Positions 35,222 to 42,764 of a stretch of 45,671 nucleotides of DNA are shown here, in pieces. A program made the translations under genes and the position numbers. How positions within the stretch are numbered: the stretch's first letter is position 1; each line of letters starts with the position of its first letter. This DNA is from Dehalococcoidia bacterium (GTDB lineage: Bacteria; Chloroflexota; Dehalococcoidia; Lucifugimonadales; VXLM01). Below the pieces are notes generated by a model. The model saw only the letters and a program-made list of their open reading frames with translations. It had not been told where the DNA came from and ran no database searches. The DNA is taken from assembly GCA_009841605.1 (NCBI GenBank), contig VXLM01000001.1, positions 1-45,671 of the forward strand, in the 5' to 3' direction.

Positions 35222-36247
35222 CTACGCTGGTTTCCGGGCGTGTATAAAGTACATCGGCGTAAAAATGCCGAGCCGTCCCGCCTCCGCCATGGCCACCGCG
35301 CAGAGGTTCAAGGTATCGGAAACGCGTACTGATCCCTTCGGCACGATTCTGATGGTCTCGAGGACTCGAAGCGAGTTGTGAGTGATGAAGCGTCCGATCG
35401 ATGAACTGCGAAAGCCGGCCAAGGAGAGACCTTCACCGACCAGCGGTTGATACCAGGGGATTGACGGGCCGGACTGTTCTGCAAGATCACGGGTCTCCAA
35501 CACTTCAAATCCCACGGTTCGAAGCGCGTCATCTACGGTATGATACTTGTCGATGACGAGGAGGCCCCCTCCCAGTTCAATGTCGGCTTTGAGCTTGAGG
35601 TGCAAGGGGTTCTTGGCGTCGAAGCGATCAGTGACGCAGTACTCGTAAGCGGCAAATTCCGCACCCGGCTTCAGCAATCGAAACGTTTCGCTATAGATGC
35701 TGACCTTGTCCGGGGCACAGCAGGTCGCCTCGATTGAGTAGATCGCGTCGAATGACTCATCCGGAGCGTCCACGTTCAGGAAGTCGCAGTGCAGGAACTC
35801 GGCCAGATGAGCCAGTTCCGCCTCTTCCGTTAGTTTCCGGGCGCGTTCCAATTGATAGGCATTGCTGTTCACGCCGACAATCTTGGCGCCCGAAGAACGG
35901 GCAATCTCCATCAACGGCCCACCAACGCCGCAGCCGAGGTCGGCAACGACCATCCCAGGTCTCAGCCCGAGTACGTGAGCCATATAGCGCTCGTGGCGTG
36001 CTAGCGATGCCTTGAAGCTCTCTCCGGGGACGCGCGGAGCAAAGTGAAAGGACTTGCCCCATCCGTATTCAAACAAATCGGTAACGAGGTCATAGTAGAG
36101 GTTGTTGACCTTCTCGTGATGTCCATCGTCATTTTCCGATGTGCCGTCCTGTGCCATCCTAAAGCGGTTTTCGTATTCGCTGATGGTCGGGGCGGCAGTG
36201 GAAGCCCCTCGTTTGTCGTGCGGGGACTTGAAGAGATTGACTGACAT
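35222..36247 (-). CDS. Sterol C-24 methyltransferase (SMT/Erg6) homologue
   Basis: A 341-residue S-adenosylmethionine methyltransferase whose diagnostic regions match eukaryotic sterol C-24 methyltransferases. These are FEYGWGKSFHFAP (59-71), DLGCGVGGP (103-111, SAM motif I), YSIEATCCAPD (170-180; the usual His is Cys) and AYEYC (200-204). The C-terminal sterol_MT_C-like segment is VRVSDTLNLCAVAMAEAG and LGIFTPMYFIHARKP. Length equals that of family members. The known reaction adds a methyl group to the C-24 double bond of the sterol side chain. No sterol cyclase or squalene epoxidase gene is in the window. A related terpenoid or hopanoid-type substrate, or sterols taken from a host, must be considered. 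It is not an ordinary ubiquinone or fatty-acid methyltransferase by motif. Confidence 0.82.
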   Translation of the reverse strand: MSVNLFKSPHDKRGASTAAPTISEYENRFRMAQDGTSENDDGHHEKVNNLYYDLVTDLFEYGWGKSFHFAPRVPGESFKASLARHERYMAHVLGLRPGMVVADLGCGVGGPLMEIARSSGAKIVGVNSNAYQLERARKLTEEAELAHLAEFLHCDFLNVDAPDESFDAIYSIEATCCAPDKVSIYSETFRLLKPGAEFAAYEYCVTDRFDAKNPLHLKLKADIELGGGLLVIDKYHTVDDALRTVGFEVLETRDLAEQSGPSIPWYQPLVGEGLSLAGFRSSSIGRFITHNSLRVLETIRIVPKGSVRVSDTLNLCAVAMAEAGRLGIFTPMYFIHARKPA

Positions 36248-36432
36248 TGATGCGATCCCGGATCGGTTTCCAGTTGTCCTTCGTCACCGTAGTGGCAGAG
36301 CTGCATAATGTCAAATGTCACAACCGGGGCGAAACGGAACAATCTCTTCTAATCGGCCGTCGGCTCGTTAAGCAGGGTCTGGCGGAGGTTGATACATTGT
36401 CAACTCGTGACACACATCGAATGGAGGGGGTT

Positions 36433-36472
36433 CCCCCACCGAACCCCGATTCTTTGAAGACTCCGGTGGGGG
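36433..36472. other. Long-loop hairpin in the gap between the SMT and PKD genes
   Basis: A perfect 9-bp stem CCCCCACCG (36433-36441) / CGGTGGGGG (36464-36472) encloses a 22-base loop. It lies downstream of the minus-strand DUF4349 gene and upstream of the SMT gene, in a 301-bp gap with nothing else recognised. There is no T-run on either side, so it is not a standard terminator. It may be an RNA processing or regulator site. Confidence 0.4.
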
Positions 36473-36548
36473 AGTGTGTGCGACCCATCGACGCTTCCTG
36501 ATGCGGGTGGGAAGACTGCTCTGTTTGAGTCGCGCTGTATGGTAGGCC

Positions 36549-38507
36549 CTATTGTGCAGGATCAGTAGTAGAGACCTGCGCCTCTACCGACTCGTCCTGA
36601 GTTTCCCTCCGACGACGGCGAGCGGCCATGCGACCGAGTGCCACCAGTACCGCGATACCACCAGCCCAGAACGGGCTGAAAATGACAATCCAGATGATCA
36701 CAGTTATGAGGCCCTTGACGAGTACGGAAAATAACCTCACCGCGTCTTTCGTGTTGCCTTCCAGATTGTATCCGCCCACGACCCATCCCTCTCCTTCGAT
36801 AACGTAGACGTTTATCGAACCAGACGCTTCCACAGGTCCGGCCTCGCTGTCACCCAAGACCGTGAAGGTGGCAGTATAGGGTTGTTGCCGAAGGTGGACG
36901 TAACTGTGAGATACCTCGACCACGTTCTCGGCCCCAATGTTGCCCTCCATTGGCGCTGTGCCGTCGCCGAAGGTCCAGCGGTACCTCAAGTTCTCGACAC
37001 CGTCCGGTCGGTTCAACGTACCGCGGAACACTGCATCGGTTCCTCCTTCGGCCGTTACCGACTCGCCGGCGGAAACGAGTATGACGGGCAACTCGGTCAC
37101 GGTCACGATGATCTTGTCCGATCCCTCAACGACGCCGGCTTCCCCTCTTCCTGTCATCTGAACCTGTACTATGTACGGAGACTCCTCGGCACTCGAGTAG
37201 GAGTGGCTCGTGACCGCCGTTACCATACGGTCAGAGTCTTTGGTGAGGATGACACGATTGCCCGTGGCGGAATTTGAGCCGTCTCCGAAGTCCCACGTGT
37301 AGGTGAATTGATCGATGCCTTCAGGCGGTTCGAAAAAGGCTTTGAGACGGACGGGGCGACCTACGGCGGCGGTCTGATCACCTCCGGCGTTCACCGGCAT
37401 CTGTTCGGTGCCGACGACGGTCATCTTGATGGTATCCTGGCCGAACAGGGGGCTGGACTCCGAAGTTCCGGTTATTTTCACGTCGACGAAGTACGGTGAG
37501 TCGCGGTAGTCGTCGAAGACGTGGGTCACCGAGGCGGTGACGCGAGTTCCCGGTTCTGAAGTTGGCGCAGTGAAGGTGTCGACTATTGATTCAGAGCGGT
37601 CGCCGAAGTTCCACTCGACTCTGTAATCAGCGGTTTCACCAGGCGCGCGGAATTTCGCTTTGAAGCGGACAGTTTGCCCAGTGCTAACGGTGCGGTCTTC
37701 ACCGGCGTCGACCCGTAGGTCGACTCGTTCAACCCTCATGTTGACATTCACCAGAGAGAACGCAGAAGTCTCTTCGAGCAGCTTCAGTCTGCCCAACAGG
37801 ACTTCGATCTCCTCTTGGACCTCGGAGAGCGTCCTGCGGATTTCGAGGGCGTCCCGTGCGTTCGGGGCCTGTTCGAGGAGGTTGAGCATGGCTGTTTCGG
37901 TCGCTCGGAGATTTCTCAGCCGCGATTGCGAGTCGAAGTATTCGGCGGTCACGTCCTTGCTGGTGGTAATCTCAGACTCGACAGCAACCGCGACGCTCCT
38001 CACTTGCCCGATGGCCTCGTCGAGTCGCTCAGCCGGCACACGTACGGCGATCTTTCCGCCGAAATCATTTGCTCGCTCCGACGAAACGGTCCAACCGCCC
38101 ATGTTGGCAGCGAGAGAAGCCACTTTGTCCATGGCCGTCTGAATGTTGGAGACAACGAGCGCCATGTGTACCGTACGAACGACGATCCGCCGTTGCTGGA
38201 CGAGCTTGGCCAAGTCGCCGTCGCCGGTTGCTCCGACTTCCGATATAGCGGAAGTGTCGGTCTGTGCAGGCTCCGTTGCAGCGGCCTGAGCAGGGGCGGC
38301 CGCCGCAGCCTGAGCCTGTGTGTATACGGGTGCCATCGCAGGAGCGGGGGCCGGGGCCGGAGCGGGTGCAGGTGCAGCTGCCGGTGCTGGTGCTGGGGCC
38401 GGAGCAGGCGCCGGTGCGACAGAATCACTTTCTTCATCGTCGCTGCCGCAGGCAACTAATAGAAATGTTCCCAGGATGAGTATTACCACGAGAATATGCG
38501 ATTTCAT
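36549..38507 (-). CDS. Lipoprotein with DUF4349 and three PKD domains
   Basis: A 652-residue envelope protein. A lipobox (LLVAC, lipidated C20) is followed by an Ala-Pro repeat linker (about 30-75), then a DUF4349 domain (about 105-260) with coiled-coil helices (DALEIRRTLSEVQEEIEVLLGRLKLLEE). Three PKD-like domains carry WNFGDRSE, WDFGDGSN and WTFGDGTA. A C-terminal transmembrane helix (LITVIIWIVIFSPFWAGG) precedes an Arg-rich tail. It is thus anchored at both ends and exposed outside. DUF4349 is of unknown function; PKD domains usually mediate binding. It follows the two VWA genes, whose lipoproteins share the Ala-Pro linker style. Confidence 0.85.
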   Translation of the reverse strand: MKSHILVVILILGTFLLVACGSDDEESDSVAPAPAPAPAPAPAAAPAPAPAPAPAPAMAPVYTQAQAAAAAPAQAAATEPAQTDTSAISEVGATGDGDLAKLVQQRRIVVRTVHMALVVSNIQTAMDKVASLAANMGGWTVSSERANDFGGKIAVRVPAERLDEAIGQVRSVAVAVESEITTSKDVTAEYFDSQSRLRNLRATETAMLNLLEQAPNARDALEIRRTLSEVQEEIEVLLGRLKLLEETSAFSLVNVNMRVERVDLRVDAGEDRTVSTGQTVRFKAKFRAPGETADYRVEWNFGDRSESIVDTFTAPTSEPGTRVTASVTHVFDDYRDSPYFVDVKITGTSESSPLFGQDTIKMTVVGTEQMPVNAGGDQTAAVGRPVRLKAFFEPPEGIDQFTYTWDFGDGSNSATGNRVILTKDSDRMVTAVTSHSYSSAEESPYIVQVQMTGRGEAGVVEGSDKIIVTVTELPVILVSAGESVTAEGGTDAVFRGTLNRPDGVENLRYRWTFGDGTAPMEGNIGAENVVEVSHSYVHLRQQPYTATFTVLGDSEAGPVEASGSINVYVIEGEGWVVGGYNLEGNTKDAVRLFSVLVKGLITVIIWIVIFSPFWAGGIAVLVALGRMAARRRRRETQDESVEAQVSTTDPAQ

Positions 38508-38615
38508 TTGCCTGTCCTTTCACTGATTTCCTTCGGTGGTGCGTTTCGTGTCTTGTGAAGCGGTCCGTCACCGGAACGTCCTGTCGACACTCCGATGACG
38601 GACATAGGCGGTTTT

Positions 38616-40721
38616 CTACCCGTCGGCGATGCCGGCCGCCATGTTGACTAGGCGGGCGAACTCGGTCACTTCGGGGTCGTCCCGGAGGATCCCGCCGACA
38701 CGGTCGGCGTGGTAGCGCACGTCGTTAAGCGTCGTGTGCTGTGCCCAGTAACTCCGCCGGAGCACCTCGGCATACTGAGCCACGGTCGTGGCGAGTTGGA
38801 AGCGCGGCGACGCACTCTCAAAGTGCTCGTTGAGATCGCTGATGTTGAAGTTCCTGTCGACCTCGAAGATCCGATGCGAGTCGGGGTCTTGGTATCGCAC
38901 GTGGACTTTGGCGACGGGGCCGTCGGCCCTCTCGTGCAGGCGGAGTTCGTAGAGGGCCGTAACGCTGTGCCCGGCCCCGACCTCCCCGGCGTCCACGTTG
39001 TCGTTGCGGAAGTCGCGGTCGGCGACGTCGCGGTTCTCGTACCCGATAAGGCGGTAACTGTGGACGACATCCGGGTTGAAGGAGACCTGAATCTTGGCAT
39101 CCCTGGCGATGACCTGAAGCGTGGAGGTGAGGTTGTCGGCGAAGGACTTCCACGCCTCGGTGAGGTTATCGATGTAGATGTAGTTGCCGTTCCCGTCGTT
39201 GGCGAGCTGCTCCATGAGGACATCGTTGTAGTTGCCTATGCCCACGCCGACGGTGGAGAGGGTCACACCTTCATTGACGTACCTGCGAACCTGATTCAGG
39301 ATGGCGTCCGGGCCCGTCTGTCCAACGTTAGCCACGCCGTCGGAGAGGAGGATGATCCGCGTAATGCGTTCAGGGTCCAACCAACGGTCGGCCATCTCGT
39401 AGCCCAGGCGGAGACCTTCCTCGGCGTTGGTGGAGCCTCCGGGGTGGAGTCTGTCGATTACTTCCAAGATGTAGTCGTCGTGCTTGGCTTGGGTAGGGTT
39501 GAGGACGGCGTGTCCCCGGCTACCGTAGGTGACGATGCCGATCTGGTCGGAGGGGCGCAGCTCGCGGACGAGGAGGCGCAGCGCGCGCTTGACGAGTTCC
39601 AGCCGGTTCTCCCTGGACATCGAGCCGGATGTGTCGATGACGAAGACGAGAGTCGCGTCCTTGCGCCGGTGGTCGGGAACGTCACGTCCCTGGATGCCGA
39701 CGCGAGCGATCCATGTGTCGTTCGTGAATGGTGAATGCGCGCCGTCGACGTGGATAGCGAAAGCGCCCTTGTGCGGCTGTGGGTACTCCTGGTCGAAGTA
39801 GTTGACGAACTCCTCGACACGCACGGAGTCGGGGTCGGGCCTGTTGCCGTCCTGCACGAAGCGTCGAGCAACGGAGTAGGAAGCCGTGTCCACGTCCATC
39901 GCGAACGTCGAGAGGTGGTCGGCACGCGCGTCGATGAAGGGATTTACCCCGTAGTTCTGGAAGAAGGTGGTGTCGTAGGTAGGAGGCGATGGAGGAACGT
40001 ATCCCGTATCGCCGTAGTCCCGATTGGGTGGTGGTGTGCCATGGGCTGGAGGCAGAGCGCCGCCGGAAGGAGGAGGGGGTGCTCCGGCTTGGGCGGCGCC
40101 TGCCATGGATTGTGTGGCCGACTGTGTTGACTCGGCCGTAGCTGACTGAGCTTCCACCGCGTTAGAGTCTGAGACTTTATGTGTGGTCCCAACGGAACTC
40201 TGAGTAATCCTCTGAATTTCGGCAGCAGTCAGTCCGCCCGATTGTGCATCCTTTGTTCCTGCGGCAACACCGTCGGCGACCGCCTTCGTGATGTCCTCAG
40301 CTGAAGGGAGTGAAGGATCCGGAGCTGGGAGAGCGTGGGCAGCCTGAGCGGCTTGAGTGGACATGCTTTCGGTCTTGGCGGCCTCGTTGGAGGAACTGGC
40401 GTCCTCCATCAACATTGCGTCCACGCCGCTCCTTACTGCAGCAGCGGGTCTGCTTTCCTCTGCGGCGGCTGTGGCCTGTGCGGGCATCGGAGCTTCCGGT
40501 TGCCTCGCCGGTGCTGCAGGGGCGGGTTGCTGCTGGATCATTGACGGCGCTTCAGCTACTGGTGCATCGGGTGCCGGTGCGGATTGGGCAGCCGGGGCTG
40601 CGGGGCGAGCAGGGGCCGGTGGTGCGGGGTCTTCGGAAGCACCTGAGCCGCATGCGACGAACAGGAGGCCGAATAGCGCGATTCCAGTAATGACGAGGGC
40701 TGTCGTGAATGTAGATTTCAT
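38616..40721 (-). CDS. VWA-domain lipoprotein (YfbK-like), first copy
   Basis: A 701-residue protein with a lipobox (LLFVACG, C24), then a long Ala/Pro/Ser/Gln-rich linker of about 215 residues. A conserved N-terminal domain follows (YGVNPFIDARADHLSTFAMDVDTASY), then a von Willebrand A domain with the metal-ion (MIDAS) motif D363-TSGS367 and the SDGVANVG site. The C-terminal DUF3520-type domain ends in RYHADRVGGILRDDPEV. ATG at 40721 has AAGGAG upstream. Proteins of this type are membrane-anchored and of unknown role, possibly binding extracellular ligands. The folded part is nearly identical to that of the next gene. Confidence 0.87.
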   Translation of the reverse strand: MKSTFTTALVITGIALFGLLFVACGSGASEDPAPPAPARPAAPAAQSAPAPDAPVAEAPSMIQQQPAPAAPARQPEAPMPAQATAAAEESRPAAAVRSGVDAMLMEDASSSNEAAKTESMSTQAAQAAHALPAPDPSLPSAEDITKAVADGVAAGTKDAQSGGLTAAEIQRITQSSVGTTHKVSDSNAVEAQSATAESTQSATQSMAGAAQAGAPPPPSGGALPPAHGTPPPNRDYGDTGYVPPSPPTYDTTFFQNYGVNPFIDARADHLSTFAMDVDTASYSVARRFVQDGNRPDPDSVRVEEFVNYFDQEYPQPHKGAFAIHVDGAHSPFTNDTWIARVGIQGRDVPDHRRKDATLVFVIDTSGSMSRENRLELVKRALRLLVRELRPSDQIGIVTYGSRGHAVLNPTQAKHDDYILEVIDRLHPGGSTNAEEGLRLGYEMADRWLDPERITRIILLSDGVANVGQTGPDAILNQVRRYVNEGVTLSTVGVGIGNYNDVLMEQLANDGNGNYIYIDNLTEAWKSFADNLTSTLQVIARDAKIQVSFNPDVVHSYRLIGYENRDVADRDFRNDNVDAGEVGAGHSVTALYELRLHERADGPVAKVHVRYQDPDSHRIFEVDRNFNISDLNEHFESASPRFQLATTVAQYAEVLRRSYWAQHTTLNDVRYHADRVGGILRDDPEVTEFARLVNMAAGIADG

Positions 40722-40806
40722 CGTTGTTTTTCTCCTTTGCTGAGTGTGTTGGAGGTTCGACGGTGCCGAACGCGCCAACCGTTTGGCACCGTCGAAGCAG
40801 GTGTAC

Positions 40807-42609
40807 CTACCTCCACGAGATGCCCGTTGCCATGCTGACGAGCTTGGCGAACTCGGTTACGTCGGGGTCTTCACGGAGCATGTTGCCGACGCGGTCGGCG
40901 TGGTAGCGCACGTCCTCGAAGGTGGTGTGCTGGGCCCAGTAGCTCTCGCGAAGGACTTCGGCGTACTGTGCGACGGTGGCCGACAGCTGGAAGCGGGGCG
41001 AAGCGTCCTCGAAACGTCCGCGAATGTCGCGTCTGTTGAAGTTCCGGCTTTCCTCGTGGATCCGGTACGTGTCGGGGTCCTGGTAGCGCACGTTTACCTT
41101 TGCGATGGGGCCGTCCGTACGCTCGAACAGGCGAAGCTCGTAGAGGGCCGTCACGCTGTGTCCGGCGCCGACCTCGCCTGCGTCGACGTAGTCGTTGCGG
41201 AAGTCGCGGTCGGCCACGTCGCGGTTCTCGTAGCCGATCAGTCGGTAGCTGTGGACGACCTCGGGGTTGAATGAGACCTGGACCTTGGCGTCTTTGGCGA
41301 TGACCTGCAGGGTGGACGTGAGGTTGTCGACGAAGGATTTCCATGCCTCGCTGAGGTTGTCGATGTAGATGTAGTTGCCGTTGCCGTCGTTGGCGAGTTG
41401 TTCTAGGAGGACATCGTTGTAGTTGCCCATGCCGACGCCTACGGTGGAGAGGTTCACGCCCTGATTGACGTAGCGGCGCACCTGCCGGAGGATGGCGTCG
41501 GGGCCGGTCTGTCCGACGTTCGCCACGCCGTCGGATAGGAGGATGACCCTGGTAATGCGTCGTGGGTCGAGCCAGCGGTCAGCCATCTGGTAGCCGATCT
41601 TGAGGCCCTCTTCGGCATTGGTGGAACCACCGGCGTGGAGACCGTCGATGATGTCGATGATGTAGTCGTCGTGCCGCGCTTCCGTGGGATTGAGAACTGC
41701 GTGTCCGCGGTCTCCGTAGGTGACGATGCCAATGTGGTCGGTAGGCCGAAGCTCGCGAACGAGGAGACGCAGAGCGCGCTGGACGAGTCCGAGCCGGTTT
41801 CCGCTATTCATGGAGCCAGAGGTGTCGATGACAAAGACGAGAGTGGCGTCCTTGCGGTGGTGGTCGGGAACATCGCGTCCCTGGATACCTACGCGGGCGA
41901 TCCACGTGTCGCGCGTGAAGGGCGAGCGGGCACCGTCGACGTGAATGCCGAACGCGCCTCTGCGCGGCTGCGGGTAGTCCTGGTCGAAGTAGTTGACGAA
42001 CTCCTCGACTCGCACGGAGTCAGGATCGGGCCTGTTGCCGTCTAGCACGAAACGCCGGGCGACAGAGTAAGAGGCCGTGTCGACGTCCATTGCGAACGTG
42101 GACAGGTGGTCGGCGCGTGCGTCGATGAAGGGGTTAACGCCGTAATTCTGGAAGAAGGTGGCGTCGTAGGACGGAGGTGAGGGAGGAACGTAGCCCCTGT
42201 CGCCATAGTCGCGGTGTGGCTGAGGGACCGGGGCTGGAGGCACTCCCCCTTGCCTGGGAGGACGTGGGGGCGCGCCTGCGGGTGCGGAAGGTGGAGGCGC
42301 AGCAGCTTCCATAGTCATAGCCTCTGGAGCTACTCTAACCGGCGCGGGTGCGGCTGCGGGGGCCGGAGCAGGAGCTTGGTGGACTGGTGCAGCGGCGGGA
42401 GCAGGAACCGGAGCGGGAGCAGGCGCGGGGGCTGGTGCGGGTGCGGGAGCAGGTGCCGGATACGGGGCTGCCGGCGCAGGGGCGGGCGCCGGAGCGGGTG
42501 CGGCCGTGGTTTCGGAGTCCTCGTCGTCGCTGTAGCCGCATGCGACGATTACTGTGCTCAGCATTGCGATTCCGATGATGAATATGATGGTCTTGTAGAT
42601 GGATTTCAT
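40807..42609 (-). CDS. VWA-domain lipoprotein (YfbK-like), second copy
   Basis: A 600-residue paralogue of the product at 38616. The ATG at 42609 follows GGAGAAAAAG. The lipobox is IVACGYS. The linker is shorter than in the first copy (about 130 residues) and built of Ala-Pro repeats. From GDRGYVPPSPPSYD to the end it aligns with the first copy with few changes, including FVIDTSGSMNSGNR and ILLSDGVANVGQTGPD. This is a recent tandem duplication in which folded domains stayed alike while the linkers diverged. It is the first gene of the leftward lipoprotein run. Confidence 0.87.
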   Translation of the reverse strand: MKSIYKTIIFIIGIAMLSTVIVACGYSDDEDSETTAAPAPAPAPAPAAPYPAPAPAPAPAPAPAPAPVPAPAAAPVHQAPAPAPAAAPAPVRVAPEAMTMEAAAPPPSAPAGAPPRPPRQGGVPPAPVPQPHRDYGDRGYVPPSPPSYDATFFQNYGVNPFIDARADHLSTFAMDVDTASYSVARRFVLDGNRPDPDSVRVEEFVNYFDQDYPQPRRGAFGIHVDGARSPFTRDTWIARVGIQGRDVPDHHRKDATLVFVIDTSGSMNSGNRLGLVQRALRLLVRELRPTDHIGIVTYGDRGHAVLNPTEARHDDYIIDIIDGLHAGGSTNAEEGLKIGYQMADRWLDPRRITRVILLSDGVANVGQTGPDAILRQVRRYVNQGVNLSTVGVGMGNYNDVLLEQLANDGNGNYIYIDNLSEAWKSFVDNLTSTLQVIAKDAKVQVSFNPEVVHSYRLIGYENRDVADRDFRNDYVDAGEVGAGHSVTALYELRLFERTDGPIAKVNVRYQDPDTYRIHEESRNFNRRDIRGRFEDASPRFQLSATVAQYAEVLRESYWAQHTTFEDVRYHADRVGNMLREDPDVTEFAKLVSMATGISWR

Positions 42610-42722
42610 GTCCTTTTTCTCCTTCTTTGATCTTGTTTCAAGATGTCCGACGGTCCGATGCGAGTCGCGTGTTCGACTCACATCCAGAATCTCACTCATG
42701 TGGTACGCTTCAAGAACCGGAT

Positions 42723-42764
42723 GTGTCACATTCACGTATAAACGAGTGTCAAAGGTGTCACATT
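42723..42764. promoter_or_regulatory. Repeated GTGTCACATT sites in the divergent control region
   Basis: GTGTCACATT occurs at 42723-42732 and 42755-42764, with a partial GTGTCA at 42746-42751 between them. They lie around TATAAA (42737-42742), in the 153-bp region between the VWA genes and the HTH-TPR gene. Direct repeats flanking a -10-like sequence suggest an operator, perhaps for the HTH protein encoded alongside. Confidence 0.4.

Noticed and set aside
36433-36472. An intrinsic terminator for the DUF4349 gene
   Set aside because: The stem is strong, but the loop is 22 bases and no T-run follows on either strand.
38320-38430. GGNGCC-type DNA tandem repeat as a possible phase-variable tract
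   Set aside because: It is explained by Ala-Pro codons of the lipoprotein linker. Units are hexamer-like and in frame, so length change would not shift the frame.
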